From Sphingobacterium wenxiniae (GTDB taxonomy: Bacteria > Bacteroidota > Bacteroidia > Sphingobacteriales > Sphingobacteriaceae): a DNA stretch of 64,000 nt. The first letter of the stretch is position 1. The number at the start of each line of letters is the position of its first letter. The stretch lies in the NCBI RefSeq assembly GCF_900116225.1, contig NZ_FOZZ01000002.1, positions 310,001 to 374,000 of the forward strand, written 5' to 3'. Of this stretch, positions 1 through 8,333 are shown one piece after another. The notes below the pieces were generated by a model that made no database searches, was not told where the DNA came from, and saw only the letters and a program-made list of their open reading frames with translations. The translations under genes and the position numbers were made by a program.

Positions 1-1
1 G

Positions 2-1423
2 AAACAGAAAGCAGTATTGGATAAGATGAAACCTAAATTCGTCAACCAAGCAGCTGAAAATGGACATGACCCGAAAGTTTTGGAAAAGATCTGGACGGAC
101 TGGGAAGCGTTTGCATCCTATGCCTTCAACAAATCCCACTCCACCTGCTATGCTTGGGTAGCTTACCAAACGGCGTATCTGAAAGCCCATTATCCGGCGG
201 AATATATGGCCGCAGTATTATCCAACAACATGAATGATATTAAGCAGGTGACATTCTTTATGGAAGAATGTCGGCGGATGGGATTGGAGGTGCTCGGGCC
301 TGATGTGAACGAGTCACACTACAAGTTTACGGTAAACGACAGGGGAGCGATTCGTTTTGGTATGGGAGCTGTTAAAGGTGTAGGAGCTGGGGCTGTGGAT
401 ACGATCGTGCAAACACGTATATCGGGAGGACCCTATAAGTCTGTGTTTGATTTGTCCAAACGTATAGATTTGCGTGCTGCTAACAAGAAAGCCTTTGAAA
501 GCTTGGCGTATGCAGGTGGTTTTGATAGTTTTACCACTACGCACCGTGCACAATATTTCCATGTCGATGGGGATAGTTCCACGGGTTTGGAAAAGGCTAT
601 TAAATACGGACACCGTGTAAAAGAAAATGAAAATTCTGCCCAGGCCAGCTTGTTCGGCGGATCTGCAGCTACCGAATTACCGGAACCGGTGTTAGCTCCT
701 TGTCCACAATGGGGGCTTATCGAAAAATTGAAATACGAAAAGGATGTTATCGGTATTTATCTGACAAGCCATCCGCTCGATAATTATAAATTTGAGATTA
801 AGCATTTCTGTTCCAATAGAGTAAGTGATTTGCAGCTGATTAATAAGATGAAAGCTAGTGAAATCGAAGAGGAAACACTTTTGGAGTTCAACCGCATAAA
901 AAATAAGGAAGTGGTAATGGGGGGAATCATTGCCTCGGCAAACCACCGTATAGCTAAGTCAGGAAAGCCTTTTGGATCGTTCATCATTGAAGATTATAGC
1001 GATTCCTTTGAGATTATGGTTTTCGGTGAGGATTATGTGAAATTCAAAGGCTATTTACAGGAGGGTTTCTTTGTACAGATTCGGGGATTGGTGCAGGAAA
1101 GGTTTAAACAGGTCGGCAATTGGGGATTTGAGCTGAAAAACATCCAGCTTTTATCCGATTTACGTGACAAGATGGCCAAATCCTTCACCATACAGCTTCC
1201 ATTGCACCTGATTGATGATACTTTCGTCTATAAAGTCCATCATTTGGTGGAGGCTACAAAAGCGGAAGGACAAGAAGCGAACTGTCAGTTGAAATTCAAA
1301 ATTTTGGATATTCAAGATGAATTAGCGATAGAAATGCCTGCCAAATCCATACGTATCAACCTGACTAATGAGTTTCTAGACGGTTTAGAGCAGTTTGAAG
1401 GCGTGAATTATAGATTAAATTGA
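2..1423 (+). CDS. dnaE: DNA polymerase III alpha subunit, C-terminal part (5' truncated by window)
   Basis: This is the C-terminal third of the replicative polymerase subunit. The frame is open from base 2, so the gene starts upstream; the TTG at 17 is internal. The first residues include the SHSTCYAWVAYQTAYLKAHYP stretch that is typical of the DnaE finger region. A helix-hairpin-helix part follows (MGAVKGVGAGAVDTI) and then an OB-fold of the kind that binds single-stranded DNA (VMGGIIASANHRIAKSGKP). It acts in chromosome replication with the sliding clamp. The visible part is intact, with no frameshift, and ends 105 bases before trxA. The identification is firm; only the N-terminal catalytic part cannot be seen. 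Confidence 0.95.
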   Translation, partial: KQKAVLDKMKPKFVNQAAENGHDPKVLEKIWTDWEAFASYAFNKSHSTCYAWVAYQTAYLKAHYPAEYMAAVLSNNMNDIKQVTFFMEECRRMGLEVLGPDVNESHYKFTVNDRGAIRFGMGAVKGVGAGAVDTIVQTRISGGPYKSVFDLSKRIDLRAANKKAFESLAYAGGFDSFTTTHRAQYFHVDGDSSTGLEKAIKYGHRVKENENSAQASLFGGSAATELPEPVLAPCPQWGLIEKLKYEKDVIGIYLTSHPLDNYKFEIKHFCSNRVSDLQLINKMKASEIEEETLLEFNRIKNKEVVMGGIIASANHRIAKSGKPFGSFIIEDYSDSFEIMVFGEDYVKFKGYLQEGFFVQIRGLVQERFKQVGNWGFELKNIQLLSDLRDKMAKSFTIQLPLHLIDDTFVYKVHHLVEATKAEGQEANCQLKFKILDIQDELAIEMPAKSIRINLTNEFLDGLEQFEGVNYRLN

Positions 1424-1476
1424 TAGGCTATAAAAATTAGTGAACAAAGGGAGACGATAATATATCGGCAAATAGC

Positions 1477-1484
1477 TATCTTTG
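1477..1484 (+). promoter_or_regulatory. candidate -7 element upstream of trxA
   Basis: TATCTTTG fits the Bacteroidota -7 consensus TAnnTTTG and lies 44 bases before the trxA start codon, which would leave a leader of roughly 35-40 nt. No TTTG is present at the expected -33 position, so the call is tentative. Confidence 0.4.
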
Positions 1485-1528
1485 TTCAAGAGTTAAGAGA
1501 AAATTACGTTATTTAAAAATTAAACATC

Positions 1529-1846
1529 ATGGCATTAGAAATTACTGATAGCAATTTTGAAGAAGTTGTTCTAAAATCAGATAAACCCGTTTTAGTGGAT
1601 TTTTGGGCAGAATGGTGTGGTCCATGTCGTATGGTGGGTCCTGTTGTGGACGAAATCGCTAACGAATATGATGGTCAAGCTGTCGTTGGTAAAGTGAATG
1701 TGGATAACAACCCGGATATTTCCGTGAAATACGGTATTCGGAATATCCCTGCTTTATTATTCTTTAAAAACGGAGAAATCGTGGACAAGCAAATCGGTGC
1801 TGTTCCGAAGTCTGTATTGGTAGAGAAATTGACAAAGCAATTGTAG
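1529..1846 (+). CDS. trxA: thioredoxin
   Basis: A classical 105-aa cytoplasmic thioredoxin that reduces protein disulfides using electrons from thioredoxin reductase. The active site WCGPC has cysteines at residues 30 and 33, and the cis-proline loop (RNIPALLFF) has Pro74. Length and motif order match the family exactly, and there is no signal peptide. It stands alone downstream of dnaE and is followed by a large palindromic element that probably terminates transcription from both directions. Confidence 0.97.
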   Translation: MALEITDSNFEEVVLKSDKPVLVDFWAEWCGPCRMVGPVVDEIANEYDGQAVVGKVNVDNNPDISVKYGIRNIPALLFFKNGEIVDKQIGAVPKSVLVEKLTKQL

Positions 1847-1872
1847 TTGCTGAGAATAAAACAAAGCTAAAA

Positions 1873-2005
1873 GGGACGGTGTCACAAAATACAAGCATCA
1901 CCGTCATTGCGAGGAACGAAGCAATCTGGTGATTTCAAAACGCAGATTGCTTCGTCATTTTTCCTCGCAATGACGCGTTTTGAGGCTGTAACATGATACC
2001 GTCCC
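1873..2005. repeat. palindromic intergenic element, copy A; probable bidirectional terminator
   Basis: Outer arms GGGACGGT (1873-1880) and ACCGTCCC (1998-2005) enclose a conserved inverted pair: CGTCATTGCGAGG at 1902-1914 and its exact complement at 1963-1975, continued by AACGAAGCAATCTG and CAGATTGCTTCGT. A locus-specific pair ATCACC (1897-1902) / GGTGAT (1928-1933) flanks the left unit. The element sits between the convergent genes trxA and the DUF4230 gene, with a T-run directly after it on the plus strand. Related copies lie at about 19.2 kb and 61.7 kb. Confidence 0.8.
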
Positions 2006-2010
2006 TTTTT

Positions 2011-2571
2011 TTATTCAAAGTTTAGCGTCACTTTTGTGAAGCCCAAACCTTCTAAGAATGGTTTTAGCACATGCAAGGCGTTTGCCTCTGTTTGTTTCAT
2101 AATATCCGATTTTTTCACCTGTCTGGAAATCTCCTGTTCAGCACTGCGAAAAGCCTCACCGACCAGTTTCCCTTCACGGAAAAAAGCCATTTTTGTGTCG
2201 TAAACCTTCGAAGCCTCGTGGTCAATTTTTACATAGCAGATCTCCGATCGAGGTAAAGTAATCGAAACCGAATCATGCTGTGTATAGATATGCTCCTTTT
2301 TTATCTTGGTGAGGTCTATACAACCGACGGCGTCAGCCTTGATAATCAACAATACAGAAGCATCAGGCAAATAGGTATTGACATTCTTATGTTCGACTAC
2401 GTCACTGAACCGATATTTCACCAACTCCAATTTACCCATGGACTCGATCCTTTCGAGCAATACTTGATGATTCGTCTCAACCCCTTCTTTAGGTTCCATC
2501 TTCTTCCAGACGAACCATCCTAATCCCGCCACGATGGCTACAATCAGTATGAATTTTAAAAAATTGTTCAT
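2011..2571 (-). CDS. DUF4230 family membrane-anchored protein
   Basis: A 186-aa protein with one N-terminal membrane segment (about residues 4-22) and an exported or periplasmic domain. The stretch LELVKYRFSDVVEHK and the following VLLIIKADAVGCIDL resemble the DUF4230 family, whose function is unknown. It is the last gene of a minus-strand run, 45 bases after the 417-aa protein, and may be co-transcribed with it. Its 3' end abuts the outer arm of a palindromic element that could terminate it. The family assignment is by recognition of the sequence pattern; no catalytic residues can be named. Confidence 0.75.
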   Translation of the reverse strand: MNNFLKFILIVAIVAGLGWFVWKKMEPKEGVETNHQVLLERIESMGKLELVKYRFSDVVEHKNVNTYLPDASVLLIIKADAVGCIDLTKIKKEHIYTQHDSVSITLPRSEICYVKIDHEASKVYDTKMAFFREGKLVGEAFRSAEQEISRQVKKSDIMKQTEANALHVLKPFLEGLGFTKVTLNFE

Positions 2572-2616
2572 GTAAGCTATGACACAAAATATAGACCAAG
2601 TTTTAACGGTTTATTG

Positions 2617-3870
2617 TCATTTTTCAGACAGGACTTTACCACGGATATGCAGTGTCTTCTCGCTTGAAGGTTGACCTTGTAGACTAATAACCATTTTTTT
2701 CTGTTGCAAAGCCACGAAGGGGCCGAATGTCCATGCCTTTGGCCATTGTTGAAAATCTGCTCGAAAGAAGAAAGGCGTATTACTTTCTCTTAAAACGAGA
2801 TCTTCCGATATTTCCTCTTGGGTGGATAGAATTATTCCTTGGTCAATGGTCTTTGGATAAAAAGTATAGAAGAACTGAAAGGGTGAATGTATAGCCTCTC
2901 CACTTGACGCGGTCGTAAATAGGCGGATTACAGGAACTTCTTTTTCAATGATTTCCCTTTTCTCTATGGTATTGAAATCTGCATCGTAGTCATATGTTAT
3001 CGCAGTATCCAGTTGTGTAGTCGATTTTTTTTCGACAACGAAATCCATATAATCCACGGTATGTATTCCTAGTTCACGCAAAGGACGAATAAGATGACTA
3101 AGGAGCGTACTATCGGTCATGGCGATAGCATTCCAACAGACCAACGCATGTTTCGCCGTGTCGATTTGACGGACTTGAAAACGGGGCGGGAGTGGATTGG
3201 AAACTTCCCACTCTCCGTCCAGCAGAATCTCATTGCCCTGAATATTCGCAGTAATGTATTTGTCTGCATTATCCGATGTATAGACAAGATCATGATCCCA
3301 AAGCACTTTTTCTATACCACGGAAATACCGTATCGGTCTGCGATTGCCTTTGTCTGCTAGCATATTCAATAAAAGCGAGCTGTCAGGTATGCTGTTGTTG
3401 CTAAACTGCCATAAGACTTGCTCTTTATTGTATGCTAAAGCAATGTGACTATTGAGCTTTATGAAAGCCCCTGAAGCAGTAGAACTATCCTCCGAATCTT
3501 TATCAACTCTATGTTGCATATAACTCTCCCAAGCAGATAAATCTTTGATTTTGCTAAATGCATACCAAGTACCGCTTTGCTCTGTCAAAGCAAAAAAGAA
3601 CAATTTTGGTGGGATGGCGAGACCGCTCTTTGTGGCAAGCTCTTTAAGTTGGTCAGCACTGGAACTCGTATCATCTTCATTTGTCAAAAGTGTTCTAATC
3701 TCATCAGTATTCTTGAGCATGATATTATCCAGCGCCAGAATAAGGATGGCCTTGCTATCGCGATGAACTTCCTGTTTAACAATGGAATTCCGGTGTAAGT
3801 AATGAATCAACCATCCACCCAGAAAAATAATAAATAGGATGATAACAATAATATAGAAGACCTTTTTCAT
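2617..3870 (-). CDS. membrane-anchored exported protein of unknown function
   Basis: A 417-aa protein with a single N-terminal membrane segment (about residues 4-26) and a large outside domain. I do not recognise a catalytic motif. Its central part (YDYDADFNTIEKREIIEKEVPVI) resembles in order and composition the equivalent part of the 673-aa neighbour (YEYDENYDYKVVTKTKEEQV), and both proteins end with a short beta-rich RGKV/SGEL stretch, so the two may be distant paralogues. The start codon is only 4 bases after the neighbour's stop, which implies translational coupling. A relation to DUF4836-type Bacteroidota envelope proteins is possible but unproven. Confidence 0.65.
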   Translation of the reverse strand: MKKVFYIIVIILFIIFLGGWLIHYLHRNSIVKQEVHRDSKAILILALDNIMLKNTDEIRTLLTNEDDTSSSADQLKELATKSGLAIPPKLFFFALTEQSGTWYAFSKIKDLSAWESYMQHRVDKDSEDSSTASGAFIKLNSHIALAYNKEQVLWQFSNNSIPDSSLLLNMLADKGNRRPIRYFRGIEKVLWDHDLVYTSDNADKYITANIQGNEILLDGEWEVSNPLPPRFQVRQIDTAKHALVCWNAIAMTDSTLLSHLIRPLRELGIHTVDYMDFVVEKKSTTQLDTAITYDYDADFNTIEKREIIEKEVPVIRLFTTASSGEAIHSPFQFFYTFYPKTIDQGIILSTQEEISEDLVLRESNTPFFFRADFQQWPKAWTFGPFVALQQKKMVISLQGQPSSEKTLHIRGKVLSEK

Positions 3871-3874
3871 GCGA

Positions 3875-5896
3875 TTATCTGTTTTCTGACTCCTCAGCTT
3901 GCTCTTTTATCTGTTTTAGCAAATAGCCTAAGGCATTCTTTTCTTCCTGTGGAAAATCCAGGGAAAGCTCCCCCGATATTCTACCTTTACGGATACCCTG
4001 CATTTTTGCCTGCATATCGCCATATTTTCCCAGATTTTGTACGGTACGGTTCCAAGACTTGATGATGGGAACTTCTAAACTCCTCAATACTTCTGGTATA
4101 CGTTGTGTGTGTACAACAAGGGATGCTGTATTTGCAAAAAGCTCTTTTTTTAGTTTGCTATCTCCGGACGAACGGAAATTGTTATCGCGAATAGACGCTA
4201 TCTGAGGTAGATTGTTGCCGACAAAAACCATGTCATCCTTGAAATAGATGTATACACTATCTGTATTTCGCGCTGCTTCAAGTTTATAAATATCTCCGAT
4301 GAATGTACATTCGCCCTTGCGCACTCCGTAATTCAAGATTTGTTTGAAAAGACGCTGATCTTCCGACGTAAACATCCAAAGGAAGTTAGGAACCTGTTCT
4401 TCTTTCGTTTTGGTCACAACCTTATAGTCATAATTTTCATCATATTCATAATCGGTATATTCCCGCGTAACTTTCTGCACATCATTGACAAATAAGACGT
4501 GGTCACCACGCATAACTTTGGAAATAGCTTTCTCGTCAAATGTAATTTCGATACTGGTCATAAGAATATCCATCACATCAAGGATACCGTAAGACATACC
4601 GCCGTACCAACGATTCATCATATTGGGCAATTGCTTAATAAAAGCTTCCGTATTGACATTTAGCGTCATATAACCCAAGTGGTTCTCTGGGACATAATTT
4701 GTGAATTTACGGTTGTATTTACTGCTGTATACACTTTTCAGCATGTTTTCGACCTCCTTATCCAAACCAATACTGCTGCTTAGTTTAAGTGTATGTCCAT
4801 CTTGTACAAAATCAAAAATTGCATCTTGATAACCGTAATTGAGATTGCTTAATGCAAACCCGTAGCTACTGGTAAAAGCATCTAAGGGAAGAAAGCTTTT
4901 ATAGACATCATCCAGATCTTTAATCCATACACGGGTAAGGATTGTATTTTTGCCTTTTAGTTGGATTTGTTTGTTTTTAGATAGATTTTGAGCCGGTAGA
5001 AGGTAGCTGTCAAAATCCCGAAGCAACCATTGTTGGAACAAGCTATCCTGAATGGCTTTATTGTACGCAATTCTATCTTGTTCAGCTTGATACGTTGAGT
5101 CTGAATAGGCACTATCATACGTGCTTTCCCAATCGTAGTTAAAATCGGAATCATAATCAGCACTGTCCACTTCCATATCAAAATCATAGCCTTCCCAATA
5201 GGTGTCCACGGAATCGCGCAGGGTATCTTGGTAAAACTCCTCAGCTGCATCAACGGCACTCTCTACCATAGCAACGCTATCCGCAATCCCTTCAATATAA
5301 TCAGCAGTCGCGTAATCCTCATAAGCATAAGCATCTGTTTCAGTCCATGGATAGGCTGCATCGACTTCATAAGCACTTAACTGTATGCCATAACGTTCGG
5401 CAATAGCGCTGTTTTTAAAGTAGAAGGTGTTGATGTCGCCAAAGAACAGAAAAAGCATATTGTCATTCCATGCACCAAGCATTTTATTGTCGCTGGATAT
5501 TCTGCGCTGATAGCCTTGGGAAGGGGAGAGATCAGTCCATTTACGCATTATTTGCTGCGTTATTTGATGGTCTTTGCGTAAAGGAAGAATGACACCAATA
5601 TAATGGACACTGTCACTGCTGCTTTTATAGATATAGGCGTTCCGGCTATAATCTATATCGATCTCGCGAATGTCCTTTATATCTATTTCTCTGTCCGCAT
5701 TCATACTGGAAAAAACATCTAAATGCTGCAACATTTCATTGACATCTTCGAATGTGCTGTGTTTAAAGATAGCCGGGTTATTAAAGCTCACAACCAGATC
5801 AGCATTGGCTGGAATTCGGGTTATCAGATCTTGACCAAAGCTTAAAAGGCCTGTAAACAAGCTTATGGACAATAGAATATAATATTTGAGTTGCAT
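3875..5896 (-). CDS. exported DUF4836-like protein with a Tyr/Asp-rich insert
   Basis: A 673-aa protein with a cleavable signal peptide (MQLKYYILLSISLFTGLLSFGQ). The mature start (LITRIPANADLVVSFNNPAI) resembles the opening of DUF4836 proteins of Bacteroidota, whose role is unknown. Residues of about 178-272 form a low-complexity insert very rich in Asp, Tyr, Ser and Ala and poor in basic residues. After it comes a second structured part containing MTLNVNTEAFIKQLPNMM. It begins 2 bases after the stop of the upstream lipoprotein gene and ends 4 bases before the 417-aa gene, so the three are almost certainly one transcript. No enzyme motif is visible; a structural or binding role in the envelope is an inference. 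Confidence 0.7.
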   Translation of the reverse strand: MQLKYYILLSISLFTGLLSFGQDLITRIPANADLVVSFNNPAIFKHSTFEDVNEMLQHLDVFSSMNADREIDIKDIREIDIDYSRNAYIYKSSSDSVHYIGVILPLRKDHQITQQIMRKWTDLSPSQGYQRRISSDNKMLGAWNDNMLFLFFGDINTFYFKNSAIAERYGIQLSAYEVDAAYPWTETDAYAYEDYATADYIEGIADSVAMVESAVDAAEEFYQDTLRDSVDTYWEGYDFDMEVDSADYDSDFNYDWESTYDSAYSDSTYQAEQDRIAYNKAIQDSLFQQWLLRDFDSYLLPAQNLSKNKQIQLKGKNTILTRVWIKDLDDVYKSFLPLDAFTSSYGFALSNLNYGYQDAIFDFVQDGHTLKLSSSIGLDKEVENMLKSVYSSKYNRKFTNYVPENHLGYMTLNVNTEAFIKQLPNMMNRWYGGMSYGILDVMDILMTSIEITFDEKAISKVMRGDHVLFVNDVQKVTREYTDYEYDENYDYKVVTKTKEEQVPNFLWMFTSEDQRLFKQILNYGVRKGECTFIGDIYKLEAARNTDSVYIYFKDDMVFVGNNLPQIASIRDNNFRSSGDSKLKKELFANTASLVVHTQRIPEVLRSLEVPIIKSWNRTVQNLGKYGDMQAKMQGIRKGRISGELSLDFPQEEKNALGYLLKQIKEQAEESENR

Positions 5897-5898
5897 AG

Positions 5899-6615
5899 TT
5901 ATTTTGTTAACGTAATTTGATTGGAAAGATTGGCTTTGCCTGTAATGAGATCGGTTGCCTTGACTTTAAGGAAAACAGCTTTGCGGTTACTGGCAATCTT
6001 TGCTTCCTGATGACTGCTCGACTTCACTGGACTATTGAAACGGACAATATTGGTGTAATAAGCCTCATCGAAAATTTTTCTATCCTCGGCAGAGAGTTTT
6101 GAAAACTCCTTGCCAATGCTTGGCATATAAGTATAATTTCGTTTAAAGGACTGCGTATTATTATTAAATTCATAGCTATTGTAGCTGGTGATCTGGCTAT
6201 TGAATTGTTTAGATAAAGTTTTGGTAAAGTCATTCAACGCATTGATGGATTGGAAGTCGCAGGAAATCGTAGCAATGTAATTATTGAAGTCCAGATTATA
6301 TTGCACGTTACTAATTCCTGTTGTATTCCGCAAAAGCTTAACGGCGGTTTCCATTTCTTTTTTGATGGTCGCTTCGGATGGAATATTGATGCCGTTCACG
6401 CTTTTTAGCTTCATTAATGAAGCTACTTTTGAACGACTTTTGCTCATGTTCAAAGTTGCCTTTATGGCGCCAGAGCCATCTGTTTTCATATCGACCTGCT
6501 CGACCAAGTCAAAACAGCTGCTCAGCGCCATGCAACTCAGCACGGCACAGAACAGTAATATGTATTTTTTCCAGAATTTCACTCTTGAAATGGGGTGTTG
6601 TCTTTGTCTTGTCAT
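5899..6615 (-). CDS. lipoprotein, LppM-like beta domain (tentative)
   Basis: I place the start at the ATG at 6615 (MTRQRQHPIS), because it directly precedes a lipoprotein signal with lipobox ALSSC (Cys34); the longer frame to 6762 overlaps the preceding gene and adds an implausible N-terminus. The 238-aa product begins after the Cys with a VDMKTDGSGAIKATLNMS stretch like that of LppM-type lipoproteins. It is the first gene of a tightly packed set with the 673-aa and 417-aa proteins. It is likely exported to an outer surface of a membrane. Its function is unknown. Confidence 0.65.
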   Translation of the reverse strand: MTRQRQHPISRVKFWKKYILLFCAVLSCMALSSCFDLVEQVDMKTDGSGAIKATLNMSKSRSKVASLMKLKSVNGINIPSEATIKKEMETAVKLLRNTTGISNVQYNLDFNNYIATISCDFQSINALNDFTKTLSKQFNSQITSYNSYEFNNNTQSFKRNYTYMPSIGKEFSKLSAEDRKIFDEAYYTNIVRFNSPVKSSSHQEAKIASNRKAVFLKVKATDLITGKANLSNQITLTK

Positions 6616-6697
6616 ATCTACGGTGCAAAGGCTTGTGAACCTTTCGTGTATCAATATAAATGCCATCTTTTGCAAAATACGACTTTCTGTCCAAAGG

Positions 6698-7048
6698 TTA
6701 TAGACTTTTGAAGGTCTCCTGTATCTTTTCACCAACAAGAGGAACTGGTTTTGTGCTACCATTTAGGGCACTCATAATTCCCATTACGAGGAAAGCGATA
6801 AAAATCACAAACGTTACGATACCGATAATCCAACCGATAAAAGGTATAAAATTGAGTAATCCGCTGACAAATGACAAAATGGTCAGCCCTACGCTCTGGC
6901 GGATATGAAACTGTGCAAAAGCATTGTTTTTATCTTTGTTCATGACAAAGGCTGCAATAAGACCGATTATAGTCAGATAGGAGATAATGGCGATTGTCTT
7001 TCCTTCTTCGATGTTGTTTGTAGGAGTTAAGTTTTCTGATGTCTTCAT
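6698..7048 (-). CDS. small integral membrane protein, DUF4870-like
   Basis: A 116-aa protein with about three hydrophobic helices. The order, a GKTIAIISYLTIIGLIAAFV helix, then AQFHIRQSVGLTIL, then two further helices, is that of small Bacteroidota membrane proteins related to DUF4870 / Tic20-like import components. The HIRQS motif between helices is characteristic. Its function is unknown. It lies upstream of the lipoprotein gene with an 82-base gap and may be transcribed separately. Confidence 0.7.
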   Translation of the reverse strand: MKTSENLTPTNNIEEGKTIAIISYLTIIGLIAAFVMNKDKNNAFAQFHIRQSVGLTILSFVSGLLNFIPFIGWIIGIVTFVIFIAFLVMGIMSALNGSTKPVPLVGEKIQETFKSL

Positions 7049-7088
7049 GTTCGTTAAAATTTAATGTTTATTATAATAAAATGATAGA

Positions 7089-7556
7089 TTACTTGGGATA
7101 GGATGCTTCAATGCGATTTGCCAGATCGTTGAATATCTGCGTCATCTGTTGATGTGTATAGTTTACCTGCTTTTGTGCAAGATCTTTGTCTTTTTTATTT
7201 GCATGGGTATGTAACAAAGTTGGATATGCATTCTTCACTAATTGTTGGTAATCTTTGAGTGTCTCGACAATATTTGCTTTAGATTCCTGATACAATGGAT
7301 TCAGGGCCAATGCTTTGATGGTTTTAATATCTTCATGAAGGGTATCCTGCCATTTGTCGAGCAATATTTGTGCACTATCGTGTTGCGCGGACTTTATTGT
7401 TTCTTCTAAGAGGCTGATTTGTTGTTCGTTCTTACTGATAATAGCAATCAGTAGCGTAGGGTCATTTCTCTCGTTTTTGTCTGTTTGACAAGAAGTGGCA
7501 AAAATCAACCCACCAAGGTATATCATGTGTAGTGCTTTTTTTATCACGTTTAGCAT
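7089..7556 (-). CDS. small helical lipoprotein of unknown function
   Basis: A 155-aa protein with an N-terminal signal and a plausible lipidation cysteine at residue 23 (LIFATSC). The mature part is predicted almost entirely helical, with Gln- and Lys-rich amphipathic stretches (NEQQISLLEETIKSAQHD; NYTHQQMTQIFNDLANRIE), so it may form a helical bundle. A TAGCTTTG motif lies 4 bases upstream of the ATG, which suggests a very short leader. I do not recognise a family. Confidence 0.6.
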   Translation of the reverse strand: MLNVIKKALHMIYLGGLIFATSCQTDKNERNDPTLLIAIISKNEQQISLLEETIKSAQHDSAQILLDKWQDTLHEDIKTIKALALNPLYQESKANIVETLKDYQQLVKNAYPTLLHTHANKKDKDLAQKQVNYTHQQMTQIFNDLANRIEASYPK

Positions 7557-7637
7557 AGTACAAAGCTACGGGATAAAGGAGAGCTAGGCTATCCCCGAAA
7601 ACAGGGGATTTTTTACTTCTTTGACTACTGAACACGT

Positions 7638-7696
7638 AAGACTTCCGAAGTTTAACTTCGTTGAGGGCTTCGCCGTTTGGAAACTTCGGAAGTCTT
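7638..7696. repeat. AAGACTTCCGAAGTTT inverted repeat, copy 1
   Basis: Perfect 16-bp arms AAGACTTCCGAAGTTT (7638-7653) and its complement (7681-7696) with a 27-base loop. The pair lies directly after the stop of the response-regulator gene and probably acts as its terminator. The same arms occur at 29964-29998, and a half copy occurs near 19360. Confidence 0.75.
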
Positions 7697-7703
7697 CTTT
7701 GTT

Positions 7704-8333
7704 TTACGCTCGGATTAAGCCATATTCGATGGCTAATTTGATAGCCGAACTTAGGTTTGCCGATTGAAACTTTTCAATAAGGTTTTTACGATGACTCTCT
7801 ACAGTATGGGGACTGATAAATAGCTTTTCGGCAATCTGTCCTGTGGTCAAACCTTTTGACGCTTCGATCAAAACTTCTTTTTCTCTTCGCGTAAGTTTAG
7901 GTACGTTGTTCAATTTGTCTGACGTTTTTTTGCTGATTACCTGTTGGGTCTGCTTACAGAGAAACACCTTTCCTTGCAATACGGTATCTATGCCTGCTAT
8001 AATCTCTTCAACCGAGGCATTTTTTTGGATATAGCCTTGTGCGCCTTCTTGGCGTACACTGTTGATGACGGCGTATTCATTATGCACACTCAATACGATG
8101 ATATGCATGTTTGGGTATTGTTTTTTTAAGGGCTTAATAAGTTCTATGCTATTGGCATCTGGGAGGTTAATGTCTAACAGAAGGACATCGACAGCGGTAT
8201 CTTGTAGTGCTTGACACATGGCTTCTGCTGTGGCATAACAGCCTACGACTTGGTGTTCGGGAATATTGGATAAAATATTCTTGAGTCCTTCAACGAGAAG
8301 GGGATGGTCATCGGTAAGTGCTATTTTTATCAT
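7704..8333 (-). CDS. NarL/LuxR-type response regulator
   Basis: A 209-aa transcription factor of a two-component system. The receiver domain has the acidic pair Asp8/Asp9, the phosphoacceptor Asp54 (LLLDINLPD), Ser82 and Lys104. The C-terminal LuxR-type helix-turn-helix (LTRREKEVLIEASKGLTTGQ, then IAEKLFISPHTVESHRKNL) binds DNA. The start codon overlaps the kinase stop codon by 4 bases (ATGA), which shows that the two are a cognate pair in one operon. The target genes are not shown by the sequence. Confidence 0.93.
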   Translation of the reverse strand: MIKIALTDDHPLLVEGLKNILSNIPEHQVVGCYATAEAMCQALQDTAVDVLLLDINLPDANSIELIKPLKKQYPNMHIIVLSVHNEYAVINSVRQEGAQGYIQKNASVEEIIAGIDTVLQGKVFLCKQTQQVISKKTSDKLNNVPKLTRREKEVLIEASKGLTTGQIAEKLFISPHTVESHRKNLIEKFQSANLSSAIKLAIEYGLIRA

